Assembly: GCA_964639525.1 (NCBI GenBank)
Contig: CAZXDS010000012.1
Coordinates: forward strand, 1-34,436
DNA from: CAZXDS01 sp964639525
Lineage (GTDB): Bacteria > Bacteroidota > Ignavibacteria > Ignavibacteriales > Melioribacteraceae
Direction of reading: 5' to 3'
DNA: 34,436 bases
Below are positions 1 through 7,471 of this stretch, piece after piece. Each line of letters opens with the position of its first letter. The first letter of the stretch is position 1. The position numbers and the translations under genes are program-made. The notes under the pieces are model-generated. The model did not search any database, was not told the DNA's origin, and saw only the letters and a program-made list of their open reading frames with translations.

Positions 1-1
1 T

Positions 2-697
2 CCCAAAAGTAACTCTCTGCCCGGAAAATTATTGAGAGAATTAGCAAACAAAATTGGTGAAGCAAATCAAAACAACAAGATTAAAGTACTAATTCTTAAA
101 AGTGAAGGAGACAAAGCTTTTTGTGCAGGAGCTTCGTTTGATGAACTGCTAGCTATTGAAGATTTTGAAAACGGTAAAAAGTTTTTCTCAGGATTTGCCA
201 AAGTTATTAATGCAATGAGAACCTGTAATAAATTTATTATATCGCGAGTACATGGTAAGGCTGTTGGCGGCGGCGTGGGATTAATTGCCGCTTCGGATTA
301 CGCACTTGCGGTGGATTCTGCATCAATTAAACTTAGCGAACTTGCCTTAGGAATTGGTCCTTTTGTTGTTGGTCCGGCAGTAGAACGTAAAATAGGTGCT
401 GCTGCTTTTGCTGAAATGTCAATTGATTTTGACTGGCGTTCGAGCAGTTGGGCAATAGAAAAAGGATTGTATGCCGAGTTGTTCAGTTCAGTTTCAGAAC
501 TTGATATGGCAGTTAAAATACTTTCAGAAAAACTTGCATCTTCAAACCCCGAAGCGATGCGAGAATTAAAAAAAGTATTTTGGAAAGGAACTGAAAATTG
601 GGATTTGCTTTTAGAACAAAGGGCTGAGTTAAGTGGAAGACTTGTTCTTTCTGAATTTACAAAAAATTATATTCAACAATTTAAAAGGAAAAAATAA
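2..697 (+). CDS. Enoyl-CoA hydratase/isomerase family protein, 5' truncated by window edge
   Basis: Crotonase-superfamily acyl-CoA enzyme, probably cytosolic. The reading frame is open to the left edge and the residues before the first TTG (position 32) read PKSNSLPGKLL, which fits the normal N-terminal strand of the family, so the true start lies outside the window. Oxyanion-hole segments are visible as AFCAGASFDE and GKAVGGGVGL. The glutamate that lines up with Glu164 of rat hydratase is present (LSELALGIGP), but the Glu144 position is glycine (GGGVGL instead of GGGxEL). This GGGVGL/LSE pattern resembles methylglutaconyl-CoA hydratases of leucine/isoprenoid breakdown (LiuC type); that assignment is inference. 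The stop lies one base before the start of the cupin gene, so the two are probably co-transcribed. The superfamily is certain, the substrate is not. Confidence 0.88.
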   Translation, partial: PKSNSLPGKLLRELANKIGEANQNNKIKVLILKSEGDKAFCAGASFDELLAIEDFENGKKFFSGFAKVINAMRTCNKFIISRVHGKAVGGGVGLIAASDYALAVDSASIKLSELALGIGPFVVGPAVERKIGAAAFAEMSIDFDWRSSSWAIEKGLYAELFSSVSELDMAVKILSEKLASSNPEAMRELKKVFWKGTENWDLLLEQRAELSGRLVLSEFTKNYIQQFKRKK

Positions 698-698
698 A

Positions 699-1022
699 AT
701 GGACAACACATCAGCAAATGAAACAGCGCACAATATAATTTCTGAAATAGAATATCAATCAGCTTCAATTGTGAGCAAACAGATAATCAAAAAGCCGAAT
801 GGTAATGTTACACTTTTCGCGTTTGCAAAAGATGAATCTTTAGCGGAACACACTTCACCTTATGAAGCACTTGTACAAATTTTGGAAGGAAGTATGGAAA
901 TAACACTCGGTGGAGAACCGCATATTGTTACCGGAGGCGAAAGATTGCTTTTACCTGCAGATGTTTCTCACGGGCTTGTTGCAAAAGAAAACACAAAAAT
1001 GCTGCTGACAATGATAAAGTAA
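699..1022 (+). CDS. Small single-domain cupin protein
   Basis: A 107-residue protein with one cupin barrel. The visible core is EHTSPYEALVQILEGSMEI followed by GGERLLLPADVSHGL, matching the two cupin motifs (His and Glu in the first, a late His in the second) that usually hold a metal. An upstream in-frame extension to 633 exists, but it overlaps the hydratase gene. The ATG at 699 has an A-rich ribosome site with AAAGG about 10 bases upstream, so 699 is preferred. It starts one base after the preceding stop, which indicates translational coupling with the acyl-CoA enzyme. Small cupins of this type may be sensors or isomerases; nothing here fixes the substrate. Confidence 0.85.
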   Translation: MDNTSANETAHNIISEIEYQSASIVSKQIIKKPNGNVTLFAFAKDESLAEHTSPYEALVQILEGSMEITLGGEPHIVTGGERLLLPADVSHGLVAKENTKMLLTMIK

Positions 1023-1053
1023 GATTTCTGTGCAAACGCAAAAATGTTTTACT

Positions 1054-1602
1054 CTAGTTTCTGCGCCAAACAATCTTATTGCCAACGCTGATATTGTTCA
1101 TATCGCAATATCCGGCATTAACCTCTACAACGTATAAAGCAGGTTTGGTTGAAGGATATGTTTGGTCGGAAAACGGAGTTGTATCTTTATGGATAGTGAC
1201 AATTTCTAAGTTTTTATTTACAAATATCATGTCTAACGGTAATTGAGTATTGTGCATCCAAAAAGATTGATATTCTTGTGCCGGAAAAATAAAAAGCATT
1301 CCTTGATTCATTTTCATTTTGTCGCGATACATTAAACCGGTTTCACGTTCCTGAGCATCGTCAGCAATTTCAATATCAATTTTTGCTAAAAACTTATTAT
1401 CACTTGTGTTAAAAGTTAATTCACCGTGTTTTGTAAAATCAAATGCTGTATATCCCTGAATAGCTTTCACCTTTTTCTTTGTTTTGCTGTTTCCGTTAAA
1501 TTGCAACAAAATAAACAATGCAATTGCCGCTAATCCAAGAACAGCACCCACGTTTTTAATATTAAATGTTGATTTTTTTTGAAGTAATTTCTTTTTTGCC
1601 AT
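1054..1602 (-). CDS. DUF192 family protein with N-terminal membrane anchor
   Basis: A 182-residue protein. A lysine-rich N-terminus is followed by a hydrophobic segment at about residues 17-35 with no clear cleavage site, so it is probably a signal anchor with the rest in the periplasm. Residues of about 65-180 form a DUF192 domain, recognisable from ERETGLMYRDKM, GMLFIFPAQEYQSFWMHNT, LPLDMIFVN and the closing VVEVNAGYCD. The biochemical function of DUF192 is not established. The gene converges on the cupin gene with about 30 bases between them. It is divergent from the hydrolase gene to its right, with about 90 AT-rich bases between the two starts. Confidence 0.85.
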   Translation of the reverse strand: MAKKKLLQKKSTFNIKNVGAVLGLAAIALFILLQFNGNSKTKKKVKAIQGYTAFDFTKHGELTFNTSDNKFLAKIDIEIADDAQERETGLMYRDKMKMNQGMLFIFPAQEYQSFWMHNTQLPLDMIFVNKNLEIVTIHKDTTPFSDQTYPSTKPALYVVEVNAGYCDMNNISVGNKIVWRRN

Positions 1603-1695
1603 AGTACTTATTTATCCAAATTTAGTAATGAATTTGCAATTAAATAAAGATTAAAATATTCTGTAGATTAAATTAAAAAAAAATTAGTTAAAGAA

Positions 1696-2550
1696 TTGAA
1701 CACTGCTCAAATAATAAAACGAGAAAAAATAAAACTTACCGATACACAATTGCGAATGGTAAAGAGCGGCTGGGGAAATGATGCTGTTGAAAAAGCCACA
1801 GTTGAGCATATCACATATCTTTCCGATGGACTTAAAATTAATGGCTATCTCGCATTTCCTTCGGATAAGAGTAAAATATATCCTTCAATAATTTGGTGCA
1901 GAGGCGGATTTGGAGAAGCCGGAGTAATTGATTCCTTTAATGCACAAGGAATATTTGGGCAATTAGCCGGTTGGGGTTACGTTGTTTTTGCAAGTCAATA
2001 CCGCGGAAACGCAGGCAGCGAAGGAAAAGATGAGTTTGGTGGAAATGACATTAATGATGTTTTGAACCTGATTCCCCTTGCCGAAGAAATCAATATTGCC
2101 GATAAAAATATTTGGGGAATTGAAGGCTGGAGCAGAGGCGGGATGATGACATATCTTGCACTGACAAAAACAAAATTATTCAAAGCCGCTGTTGTTACAG
2201 GAGCGGTTGCCAATTTGAGATGCAATGCCGATGAAAGCAATTTTATGAATAATTTTTATTCAAGAATTTTTGGAAATTTAGGATCGGAAAGTTTTAATAA
2301 TAAATGTTACAATCGTTCGGTTATTAATTTTGCTGAAAAAATTTGTAAAACTACAAATATGTTTGTTATTCATGGTGCCGCCGATAACAGGGTGCTGCCT
2401 CATGACTCTCTTGAAATGGCGGCTAAGTTAATTGAAAATGGAAATAACATCAGATTGCTGCTTCTGGATAATGGAGACCATTTTTTGAAGAACCACAGAA
2501 AAGAGGTTGACAGGCAAAGGAAAGAGTGGTTTGAAAAATATCTGAAATAA
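1696..2550 (+). CDS. Alpha/beta hydrolase, S9 (prolyl oligopeptidase-like) family
   Basis: A 284-residue alpha/beta hydrolase close to the catalytic domain of S9 peptidases and dienelactone hydrolases, without the beta-propeller that precedes it in true prolyl oligopeptidases. The nucleophile is Ser147 in GWSRGG, the acid is Asp230 in VIHGAADNRV and the base is His262 in DNGDHFL. An oxyanion segment, CRGGFG, lies near residue 70. There is no signal peptide, so it is probably cytosolic. The start is a TTG at 1696; an in-frame stop at 1669-1671 rules out a longer form, and the next ATG (residue 21) would remove part of the N-terminal strand. The substrate (peptide or ester) cannot be told from sequence. 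Confidence 0.82.
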   Translation: MNTAQIIKREKIKLTDTQLRMVKSGWGNDAVEKATVEHITYLSDGLKINGYLAFPSDKSKIYPSIIWCRGGFGEAGVIDSFNAQGIFGQLAGWGYVVFASQYRGNAGSEGKDEFGGNDINDVLNLIPLAEEINIADKNIWGIEGWSRGGMMTYLALTKTKLFKAAVVTGAVANLRCNADESNFMNNFYSRIFGNLGSESFNNKCYNRSVINFAEKICKTTNMFVIHGAADNRVLPHDSLEMAAKLIENGNNIRLLLLDNGDHFLKNHRKEVDRQRKEWFEKYLK

Positions 2551-2641
2551 GTACATGATGCAGGATGCTTGGTTCGTATGTTTGGAAGATATTTTTACTA
2601 GATATTAAACTATTGTATTTTAAGTTAATTAGGAGAAATAA

Positions 2642-3112
2642 ATGAAATATTGGTTAATGAAATCGGAACCGTCTGCTTTTTCGATTGATGATTTGGAAAA
2701 ATCAAAAAAGAAAACAACTTATTGGGACGGAGTAAGAAACTATCAAGCACGCAATTTTATGCGGGACGAAATGAAAATCGGCGACAAAGTTTTATTTTAT
2801 CATAGTAATGCCAAGCCTGCCGGTGTTGCCGGAATTTGCGAAGTAGTGAAGGAAGGTTATCCGGATTTTTCTGCTTTTGACCCTGATGATAAACATTACG
2901 ATCCGAAAAGTAATCAGGAAAAACCAACTTGGATTATGGTTGATATTAAACTGAAAAAGAAATTCAAAAATATTGTAACATTAGCAGAAATAAAGGAAAA
3001 TAAAAAACTTCAAAATATGAAACTTGTTCAACGCGGTAACAGACTTTCGGTTATGCCGGTTGAAAAAAAGGAGTTTGATGAAATTGTAAAACTTGGTGAA
3101 AGGTTATCATAA
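2642..3112 (+). CDS. EVE domain-containing protein
   Basis: A 156-residue protein that is almost entirely one EVE domain (PUA-like fold, thymocyte nuclear protein 1 family). Diagnostic segments are the N-terminal MKYWLMKSEPSAFSIDDL, WDGVRNYQARN, GDKVLFYHSNAKPAGVAGI and the C-terminal LVQRGNRLSVMPV. EVE domains bind modified bases in nucleic acids and are found both as housekeeping proteins and fused to restriction systems; this stand-alone form has no such partner. A good ribosome site (TTAGGAGA) sits 6 bases before the ATG. Its stop is only a few bases upstream of the RecQ start, so the two may be one transcript. Confidence 0.9.
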   Translation: MKYWLMKSEPSAFSIDDLEKSKKKTTYWDGVRNYQARNFMRDEMKIGDKVLFYHSNAKPAGVAGICEVVKEGYPDFSAFDPDDKHYDPKSNQEKPTWIMVDIKLKKKFKNIVTLAEIKENKKLQNMKLVQRGNRLSVMPVEKKEFDEIVKLGERLS

Positions 3113-3119
3113 AATTTTA

Positions 3120-4451
3120 ATGAAAATGCAAAATGAAATATTACTGAAGTACTTTGGATTCGAAAGCTTTCGCGGAATGCAGAATCAGATTATTGAGCGA
3201 TTAACAGTTGAACAAAAACACAGCCTTGTAATTATGCCTACCGGTAGCGGTAAATCACTTTGTTATCAAATTCCTGCTTTGATGTTTGATGGCGGAACAC
3301 TTGTAATTAGTCCGTTGATTGCACTTATGCAGGACCAGGTAAATGCTTTACGAAAAAAAAACATTCCGGCTTCTTTCATAAATTCAACAATTTCAAAAAA
3401 GAAGAAAGAACAAAGATTAGGCGAATTTATAAATGGAAAAATAAAGCTGCTTTATGTTACTCCGGAAAGATTTAGAAAACCTGAATTTGTTGAAAAAATT
3501 AGGAATGCAGAAATTTCGCTACTTGCCGTTGATGAAGCTCATTGTATTTCAGAATGGGGACATGATTTTCGTCCTGATTATTCGAGGCTTGGTGAGTTTC
3601 GTAAACGGATTGGAAATCCGCTTACAATTGCTCTTACTGCAACCGCAACAAAGGAAGTGCAGAAAGATATTGCAGCAAAATTGAATCTTGATACGGCTGA
3701 AATTAAACTTTTTCATCAGGGAATCGAAAGACCAAATTTGCGTCTTGAGGTTTTTGATGTATATGATGAAAAGGANNNNNNNNNNNNNNNNNNNNNNNNN
3801 NNNNNNNNNNNNNNNNNNNNNNNNNNNNNNNNNNNNNNNNNNNNNNNNNNNNNNNNNNNNNNNNNNNNNNNNNNNATGGGTATTGATAAGCCTGATATTC
3901 GTTTTATCATTCATGCCGAAATTCCTTCATCGGTTGAGTCTTATTATCAGGAAATAGGGCGTGCCGGAAGAGATGGGAAAGATTCAATTTGCCTACTGCT
4001 CTATTCTCAAAATGATTTGCTGACGCAGATGGAATTTATTAAATGGTCTAATCCTAGTTCAGATTTTTTTTGCAGACTTTACGATATTTTAACTTCCGAT
4101 ATTGAAAAAGTAAATGCTTACGGTATTGAATATCTTCGTGAACGCTTAAGTGATAGAAACAGAAATGATTTTCGGCTTGAAACCGCACTTTCAATTTTTG
4201 ACCGTTATTCGGTTACCGAAGGAATTATTGAAGATAAAAATCTGAAACTCGTTAGTGAACTTCCCGAACAGTTTGAAAACCAATTATTGCTTGAAGAAAA
4301 ACTTTTACGTGATAATAAAAAACTTCTCTCTGTTGTAGAATATACCAAAGCACAAAAATGCAGAAGGGAATATATTTCAAATTACTTTGGTTTTTACGAC
4401 CGGAAAGTTTGCGGCAATTGCGATGTTTGCACTGAATCGAAGAAAGAATGA
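3120..4451 (+). CDS. recQ: Short RecQ-family ATP-dependent DNA helicase, interrupted by assembly gap
   Basis: A 3'-5' superfamily 2 DNA helicase. Visible motifs in order are motif 0 (FRGMQNQII), Walker A (TGSGKS, Lys45 from the chosen start), motif Ia (SPLIALMQDQV), DEAH at about 138-141, motif III (ALTATAT), then a run of 100 N, then MGIDKPDIRF, the motif VI region (YYQEIGRAGRDG) and a zinc-binding segment (CRREYISNYFG ... CGNCDVC). The protein ends just after the last cysteine pair, so it lacks the winged-helix and HRDC domains of E. coli RecQ and is closer in layout to short forms such as Bacillus RecS. A TTG at 3093 would extend it into the EVE gene; the ATGs at 3120 and 3126 are more likely. 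Motifs IV and most of V fall in the gap. Confidence 0.88.
   Translation: MKMQNEILLKYFGFESFRGMQNQIIERLTVEQKHSLVIMPTGSGKSLCYQIPALMFDGGTLVISPLIALMQDQVNALRKKNIPASFINSTISKKKKEQRLGEFINGKIKLLYVTPERFRKPEFVEKIRNAEISLLAVDEAHCISEWGHDFRPDYSRLGEFRKRIGNPLTIALTATATKEVQKDIAAKLNLDTAEIKLFHQGIERPNLRLEVFDVYDEKXXXXXXXXXXXXXXXXXXXXXXXXXXXXXXXXXXMGIDKPDIRFIIHAEIPSSVESYYQEIGRAGRDGKDSICLLLYSQNDLLTQMEFIKWSNPSSDFFCRLYDILTSDIEKVNAYGIEYLRERLSDRNRNDFRLETALSIFDRYSVTEGIIEDKNLKLVSELPEQFENQLLLEEKLLRDNKKLLSVVEYTKAQKCRREYISNYFGFYDRKVCGNCDVCTESKKE
3776..3875. other. Assembly gap of exactly 100 N inside recQ
   Basis: One hundred consecutive N. Comparison with the spacing in E. coli RecQ suggests about 70 residues (over 200 bases) are missing between the sequence before the gap and MGIDKPD after it, so 100 is probably a placeholder length. 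The frame continues across the run only by chance. The gene should not be read as a natural pseudogene. Confidence 0.97.
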
Positions 4452-4492
4452 GTGCATCAAACAATTTTTAAAAATTATAATTAGGAAACTTT

Positions 4493-4825
4493 GTGCAGAC
4501 CGATTTATATACAATAAGTGAATTTGAAAACTTCGTTGCTCAAAACCCCGGAGCAGTAGTTTATTTCAGTACTCCGCAATGTAATGTTTGCAAAGTATTA
4601 AAACCAAAATTAAAAGAATTGCTAAAATCAGATTTTCCTGAAATGAACTTTGCTTATGTAAATTGCGAAGAGGCAAAAGAAATTGCCGCACAAAACGGTG
4701 TGTTTGCAGTCCCGACAATTTCATTCAGTCTTGATGGCAAAGAGTTTATTCGCAAATCACGGAATGTTAATTTAGCTGAATTAGCACACGAATTGAAAAG
4801 ACCATATTCATTAATGTTTGAATAA
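4493..4825 (+). CDS. Thioredoxin-fold protein with CNVC active site
   Basis: A 110-residue thioredoxin-fold protein. The redox motif is Cys30-Asn-Val-Cys33 within YFSTPQCNVCKVLKPKL, and the conserved cis-proline is Pro74 in FAVPTISF. It lacks the tryptophan before the first cysteine and the usual CGPC sequence, so it is a thioredoxin-like reductase or thiol carrier rather than the main thioredoxin. There is no signal peptide, so it is cytosolic. The start is a GTG at 4493 with AGGAAA about 4 bases upstream. It lies about 40 bases downstream of recQ on the same strand. Confidence 0.85.
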   Translation: MQTDLYTISEFENFVAQNPGAVVYFSTPQCNVCKVLKPKLKELLKSDFPEMNFAYVNCEEAKEIAAQNGVFAVPTISFSLDGKEFIRKSRNVNLAELAHELKRPYSLMFE

Positions 4826-4944
4826 AGAGCGTTTCAAAAGATTAAATGTTTTTGGGGCATTTATTTCTAAAGGGAATTTTATTTCTGCCAAATTATTGAA
4901 GCTGTCAAATTAGCAACCTCTTTATCTACAGCCACCGTTATCTT

Positions 4945-5259
4945 TTATTCAACAAAAACAGCGGTTCCGTAAACTAATATTTCAGCCGCACTCTGCATAA
5001 TATAGCTGGTTGAAAACCGCACATCCACAATGGCGTTTGCTCCCAACGCTTGAGCTTCGGCAGTCATTCTGTCAAGAGCTTGTTCGCGGGATTCAGCCAT
5101 CAATTTGGTGTATTCGGATATTTCACCACCGAGAATATTTTTCAATACGGCAATAATATCTTTCCCGATAAATCTGGCTCGTATTGTATTTCCGCGTACT
5201 ATGCCGAAATTCTTAGCGATGTTTTTTCCAACAATAGTTGAAGAGGTAACAATAATCAT
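4945..5259 (-). CDS. YbjQ/UPF0145 family protein
   Basis: A 104-residue protein that matches the YbjQ (UPF0145, sometimes called heavy-metal-binding) family along its whole length: an N-terminal VTSSTIVGKNI strand, RARFIGKDIIA, the helix SREQALDRMTAEAQALGANAIVDVRF, and a terminal VYGTAVFVE strand. The family forms small oligomers and its role is not well defined. AAGGAG precedes the ATG. The start overlaps the stop of the putative anti-sigma gene by four bases (ATGA), making it the third gene of the sigma-factor operon and a candidate member of that regulon. Confidence 0.88.
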   Translation of the reverse strand: MIIVTSSTIVGKNIAKNFGIVRGNTIRARFIGKDIIAVLKNILGGEISEYTKLMAESREQALDRMTAEAQALGANAIVDVRFSTSYIMQSAAEILVYGTAVFVE

Positions 5260-5699
5260 CTTTGAATCTCCTTATATTTATCGTGTTTGTATGTAAATAT
5301 TCTTTCCCGCAGCAATGAAACAATTAAAATAACAAATCCAAATGTAAGGGTGTAAACGCCAATTTTCATAACTATCGGAACTGCTACATCAATGTATAAC
5401 GTTTCAATAAATTTAATGATACTAAAACCGAGAACCAAAATTGCTCCGATTGAAATTATTATCCAGGCAAACCCTCGCTCAATTCGATTATATATTCCCA
5501 GCCAGTAACTGTCCCATATTTCTTGGGAGGGATTCTTTAACATCATTTTTGATAACACCTCCTTTACGCGTTTTTGTTCCTCAAACTCTTTATTCAATTC
5601 AGTATTGTTGTTTACTAAATCCAAGAATTCACTTTCCTCACTTTTATTTAAATTTTTATCAAAATAATTTTCCATTAAATAAATAAATCGTTCATTCAT
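5256..5699 (-). CDS. Putative membrane anti-sigma factor
   Basis: A 147-residue protein. Residues 1-45 are an acidic helical segment (MNERFIYLMENYFDKNLNKS) of the kind found at the cytoplasmic N-terminus of anti-sigma factors. No zinc-binding His/Cys set is present, so it is not a classical zf-HC2 protein. Two hydrophobic helices follow at about 78-100 and 105-130, ending in a basic tail. The function is inferred mainly from position: it sits directly after an ECF sigma gene with a four-base ATGA overlap, and it overlaps the next gene the same way. Small membrane proteins of this layout are common partners of ECF sigma factors in this group. Confidence 0.7.
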   Translation of the reverse strand: MNERFIYLMENYFDKNLNKSEESEFLDLVNNNTELNKEFEEQKRVKEVLSKMMLKNPSQEIWDSYWLGIYNRIERGFAWIIISIGAILVLGFSIIKFIETLYIDVAVPIVMKIGVYTLTFGFVILIVSLLRERIFTYKHDKYKEIQR

Positions 5700-6229
5700 A
5701 ATTCAACTCCTTCCAAAAGAGCGGCAAGCTTTTTCCGGGAATAGAATAATTTTGACATCACCGTTCCGATTGGAATATTTAGTAACTCAGCTATTTCCTT
5801 ATAACTGTTATTTTCAAATTCTTTAAGAATAATTATTTCCCTTTCTTCGGCATTCAATTTCATCATTGCTTTTTCAACAGTGGTTTTAAGTTCTAACTTT
5901 TCAATATTATTACCAACCGAATTCTTTGCCGGAATTGTTTCAAGCAGATCAACTTCCCTTCTGTTTTTTGCATCTCTGATATAATTTAAACATAGATTTT
6001 TCAAAATTTTATAATACCAGGTGAAGAATTTTTTTGATTTATCAAATCCGGGGAAATACCTGTATGCCCTAAGAAACGCCTCCTGTGAAATTTCCATTGC
6101 ATCGTCATGATTACCAAGTATTGCAAGTGCCGAATAATAAGCACGCTGCATATTTCCTTTTACATATTGCTCGAATAATATTCTATCCTCCGAAGTTAAT
6201 GCAACCGATATATATTTTTTTCTCTGCAT
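5696..6229 (-). CDS. ECF-type RNA polymerase sigma factor
   Basis: A 177-residue sigma-70 family factor of the extracytoplasmic-function type. Region 2 covers about residues 16-90 (ILGNHDDAMEISQEAFLRAY and FFTWYYKILKNLCLNYIRD). Region 4 covers about 115-172, with a helix-turn-helix at SYKEIAELLNIPIGTVMSK. There is no region 3, as expected for this class. It is the first gene of a three-gene operon with a likely membrane anti-sigma factor, which suggests control by an envelope signal. A short inverted repeat (AATAC, two bases, GTATT) lies at 6239-6250, about 10 bases before the start; whether it is an operator is unknown. Confidence 0.92.
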   Translation of the reverse strand: MQRKKYISVALTSEDRILFEQYVKGNMQRAYYSALAILGNHDDAMEISQEAFLRAYRYFPGFDKSKKFFTWYYKILKNLCLNYIRDAKNRREVDLLETIPAKNSVGNNIEKLELKTTVEKAMMKLNAEEREIIILKEFENNSYKEIAELLNIPIGTVMSKLFYSRKKLAALLEGVEL

Positions 6230-6345
6230 CTTAATTGTAATACACGTATTAAAGAAATTTATTCAAACAAATGAAATTATTTTCAGATATTTACACAAAA
6301 CTATTTAAATTTACTTATTAAATGTAATTAAGAGAAACATAATTC

Positions 6346-6870
6346 ATGAAAACATATACATACCCGTTAGTAGCAAAGCTGATTTATAAGTACGCAAATT
6401 TCCCGATTACATTATTTTTGTTTTTTTATGTGATAATTTCTGCGGCTGAAAGTTTTCAGAAAACTTATTTTGTTATACCTTTAATTCTAAATATTATAAT
6501 TATTTTTTATTTGAATAGGTATTATTTTCGTTCATATAAAGTAACACCATTTAAAATTGAAATTTCTAATGATAAAATTGTTTGCAGTAACTTTTATTTG
6601 TCAGAAAAAATTGTCGAATTATCTTTGTTGGAAATAACTGAAATAAAAGGCGGAATATTTGCGGGTTCGCAAACGAGTTCTATTTATTTAATAAACGAAA
6701 CTGAAAATATTACGATAAAAATCAACCATCATTTAAAAAATTATAATGAAGTTCTTACAAAAATTTTGCAAAATATTAATCAAGAATTATATGAAGAATT
6801 ATTGAAAACCATGAAGGAATTTGCAGAGTTAAAAAGTGCTGCATTAAGAAAAGAGAAAAAACAAAAATAG
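6346..6870 (+). CDS. Hypothetical membrane protein, two N-terminal TM helices
   Basis: A 174-residue protein I cannot assign to a family. Two hydrophobic segments at about residues 18-34 and 38-58 form a hairpin. They are followed by a beta-rich cytoplasmic part (KVTPFKIEISNDKIVCSNFY, LSLLEITEIKGGIF, SSIYLINE) and a lysine-rich C-terminal helix. The layout of a TM hairpin and then a small beta domain resembles bacterial PH-like (YdbT/bPH) proteins, but this is only a structural guess. It is divergent from the sigma operon with about 115 AT-rich bases between, and it ends at a strong hairpin shared with the HU gene. Confidence 0.7.
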   Translation: MKTYTYPLVAKLIYKYANFPITLFLFFYVIISAAESFQKTYFVIPLILNIIIIFYLNRYYFRSYKVTPFKIEISNDKIVCSNFYLSEKIVELSLLEITEIKGGIFAGSQTSSIYLINETENITIKINHHLKNYNEVLTKILQNINQELYEELLKTMKEFAELKSAALRKEKKQK

Positions 6871-6880
6871 ATTTAAAATA

Positions 6881-6910
6881 AAAAAGGCTGCCAAAAATAG
6901 CAGCCTTTTT
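6881..6910. terminator. Bidirectional intrinsic terminator
   Basis: An 11-bp perfect stem, AAAAAGGCTGC (6881-6891) paired with GCAGCCTTTTT (6900-6910), with an 8-base loop. The right arm gives a T-tract on the plus strand and the left arm gives one on the minus strand. It can therefore serve both convergent genes, the hypothetical membrane protein and HU. Confidence 0.9.
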
Positions 6911-6927
6911 AAATTAAAATAATTAAA

Positions 6928-7221
6928 TTATTTTTTTGGCGGATAAACATTATCCTGTAAAGTTTTGGAAACTTTAAATTTAACAACGCTTTTTGCGGGG
7001 ATTATAAGCTTTTCGCCGGTCTGAGGATTACGACCAATTCTTTTTTTCCTTCTTGTAACAGTAAGTTTTCCGAAACCTGGAAGAGAGAAACCCTTTTTAG
7101 CATTCTTAGCTGCTAAAGTATTGAGTTCTACTAAAAAATCATTTGCTTGTTTTTTAGTGGTGTTTAAATGTTTAGATAGGTGTTCAACTATTTCACCTTT
7201 AGTTAACGGTTTTGCTGCCAT
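6928..7221 (-). CDS. hup: HU family DNA-binding protein
   Basis: A 97-residue nucleoid-associated protein. The dimerisation half carries TKGEIVEHLSKHLNTTKKQA and the DNA-binding beta arm carries the family signature GRNPQTGEKLIIPAKSV, with the proline that intercalates into DNA. FKVSKTL follows and the tail is lysine-rich (VYPPKK). The length is normal for HU/IHF. A good ribosome site (AAAGGAG) lies 6 bases before the ATG. About 250 very AT-rich bases upstream presumably hold its promoter; I could not pick a convincing -35/-10 pair. HU and IHF cannot be separated safely here, but HU is the better fit. Confidence 0.95.
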   Translation of the reverse strand: MAAKPLTKGEIVEHLSKHLNTTKKQANDFLVELNTLAAKNAKKGFSLPGFGKLTVTRRKKRIGRNPQTGEKLIIPAKSVVKFKVSKTLQDNVYPPKK

Positions 7222-7471
7222 TTCGGCTCCTTTGATTAGTTAATAATAAGTTGTTGTTTAGTCGTTGTATCAAAATAAATAAAAATTATCATAAAAAAAA
7301 TGTTTTTTTGAAAAATAATTATTTTTTCTTTTCTAAAATATAGATAAACAAAGGGGATTAGCCATTAATTATTTCATGAGTCTCTATGATTCAATAACCA
7401 TAACAATATTTCTTTGTTCCAAAATTCCTTTTAACTATTTTTAGAATATTAATATTTTATAATTTAATAAC

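Noticed and set aside
633..698. Longer N-terminus for the cupin gene
   Set aside because: It would overlap the hydratase gene by 65 bases, and the ATG at 699 has a suitable ribosome site.
3093..3119. TTG start for RecQ inside the EVE gene
   Set aside because: The added residues do not match the family N-terminus, and ATGs follow at 3120 and 3126.
3776..3875. RecQ as a pseudogene
   Set aside because: The interruption is a run of N; sequence on both sides is intact RecQ, so it is an assembly gap.
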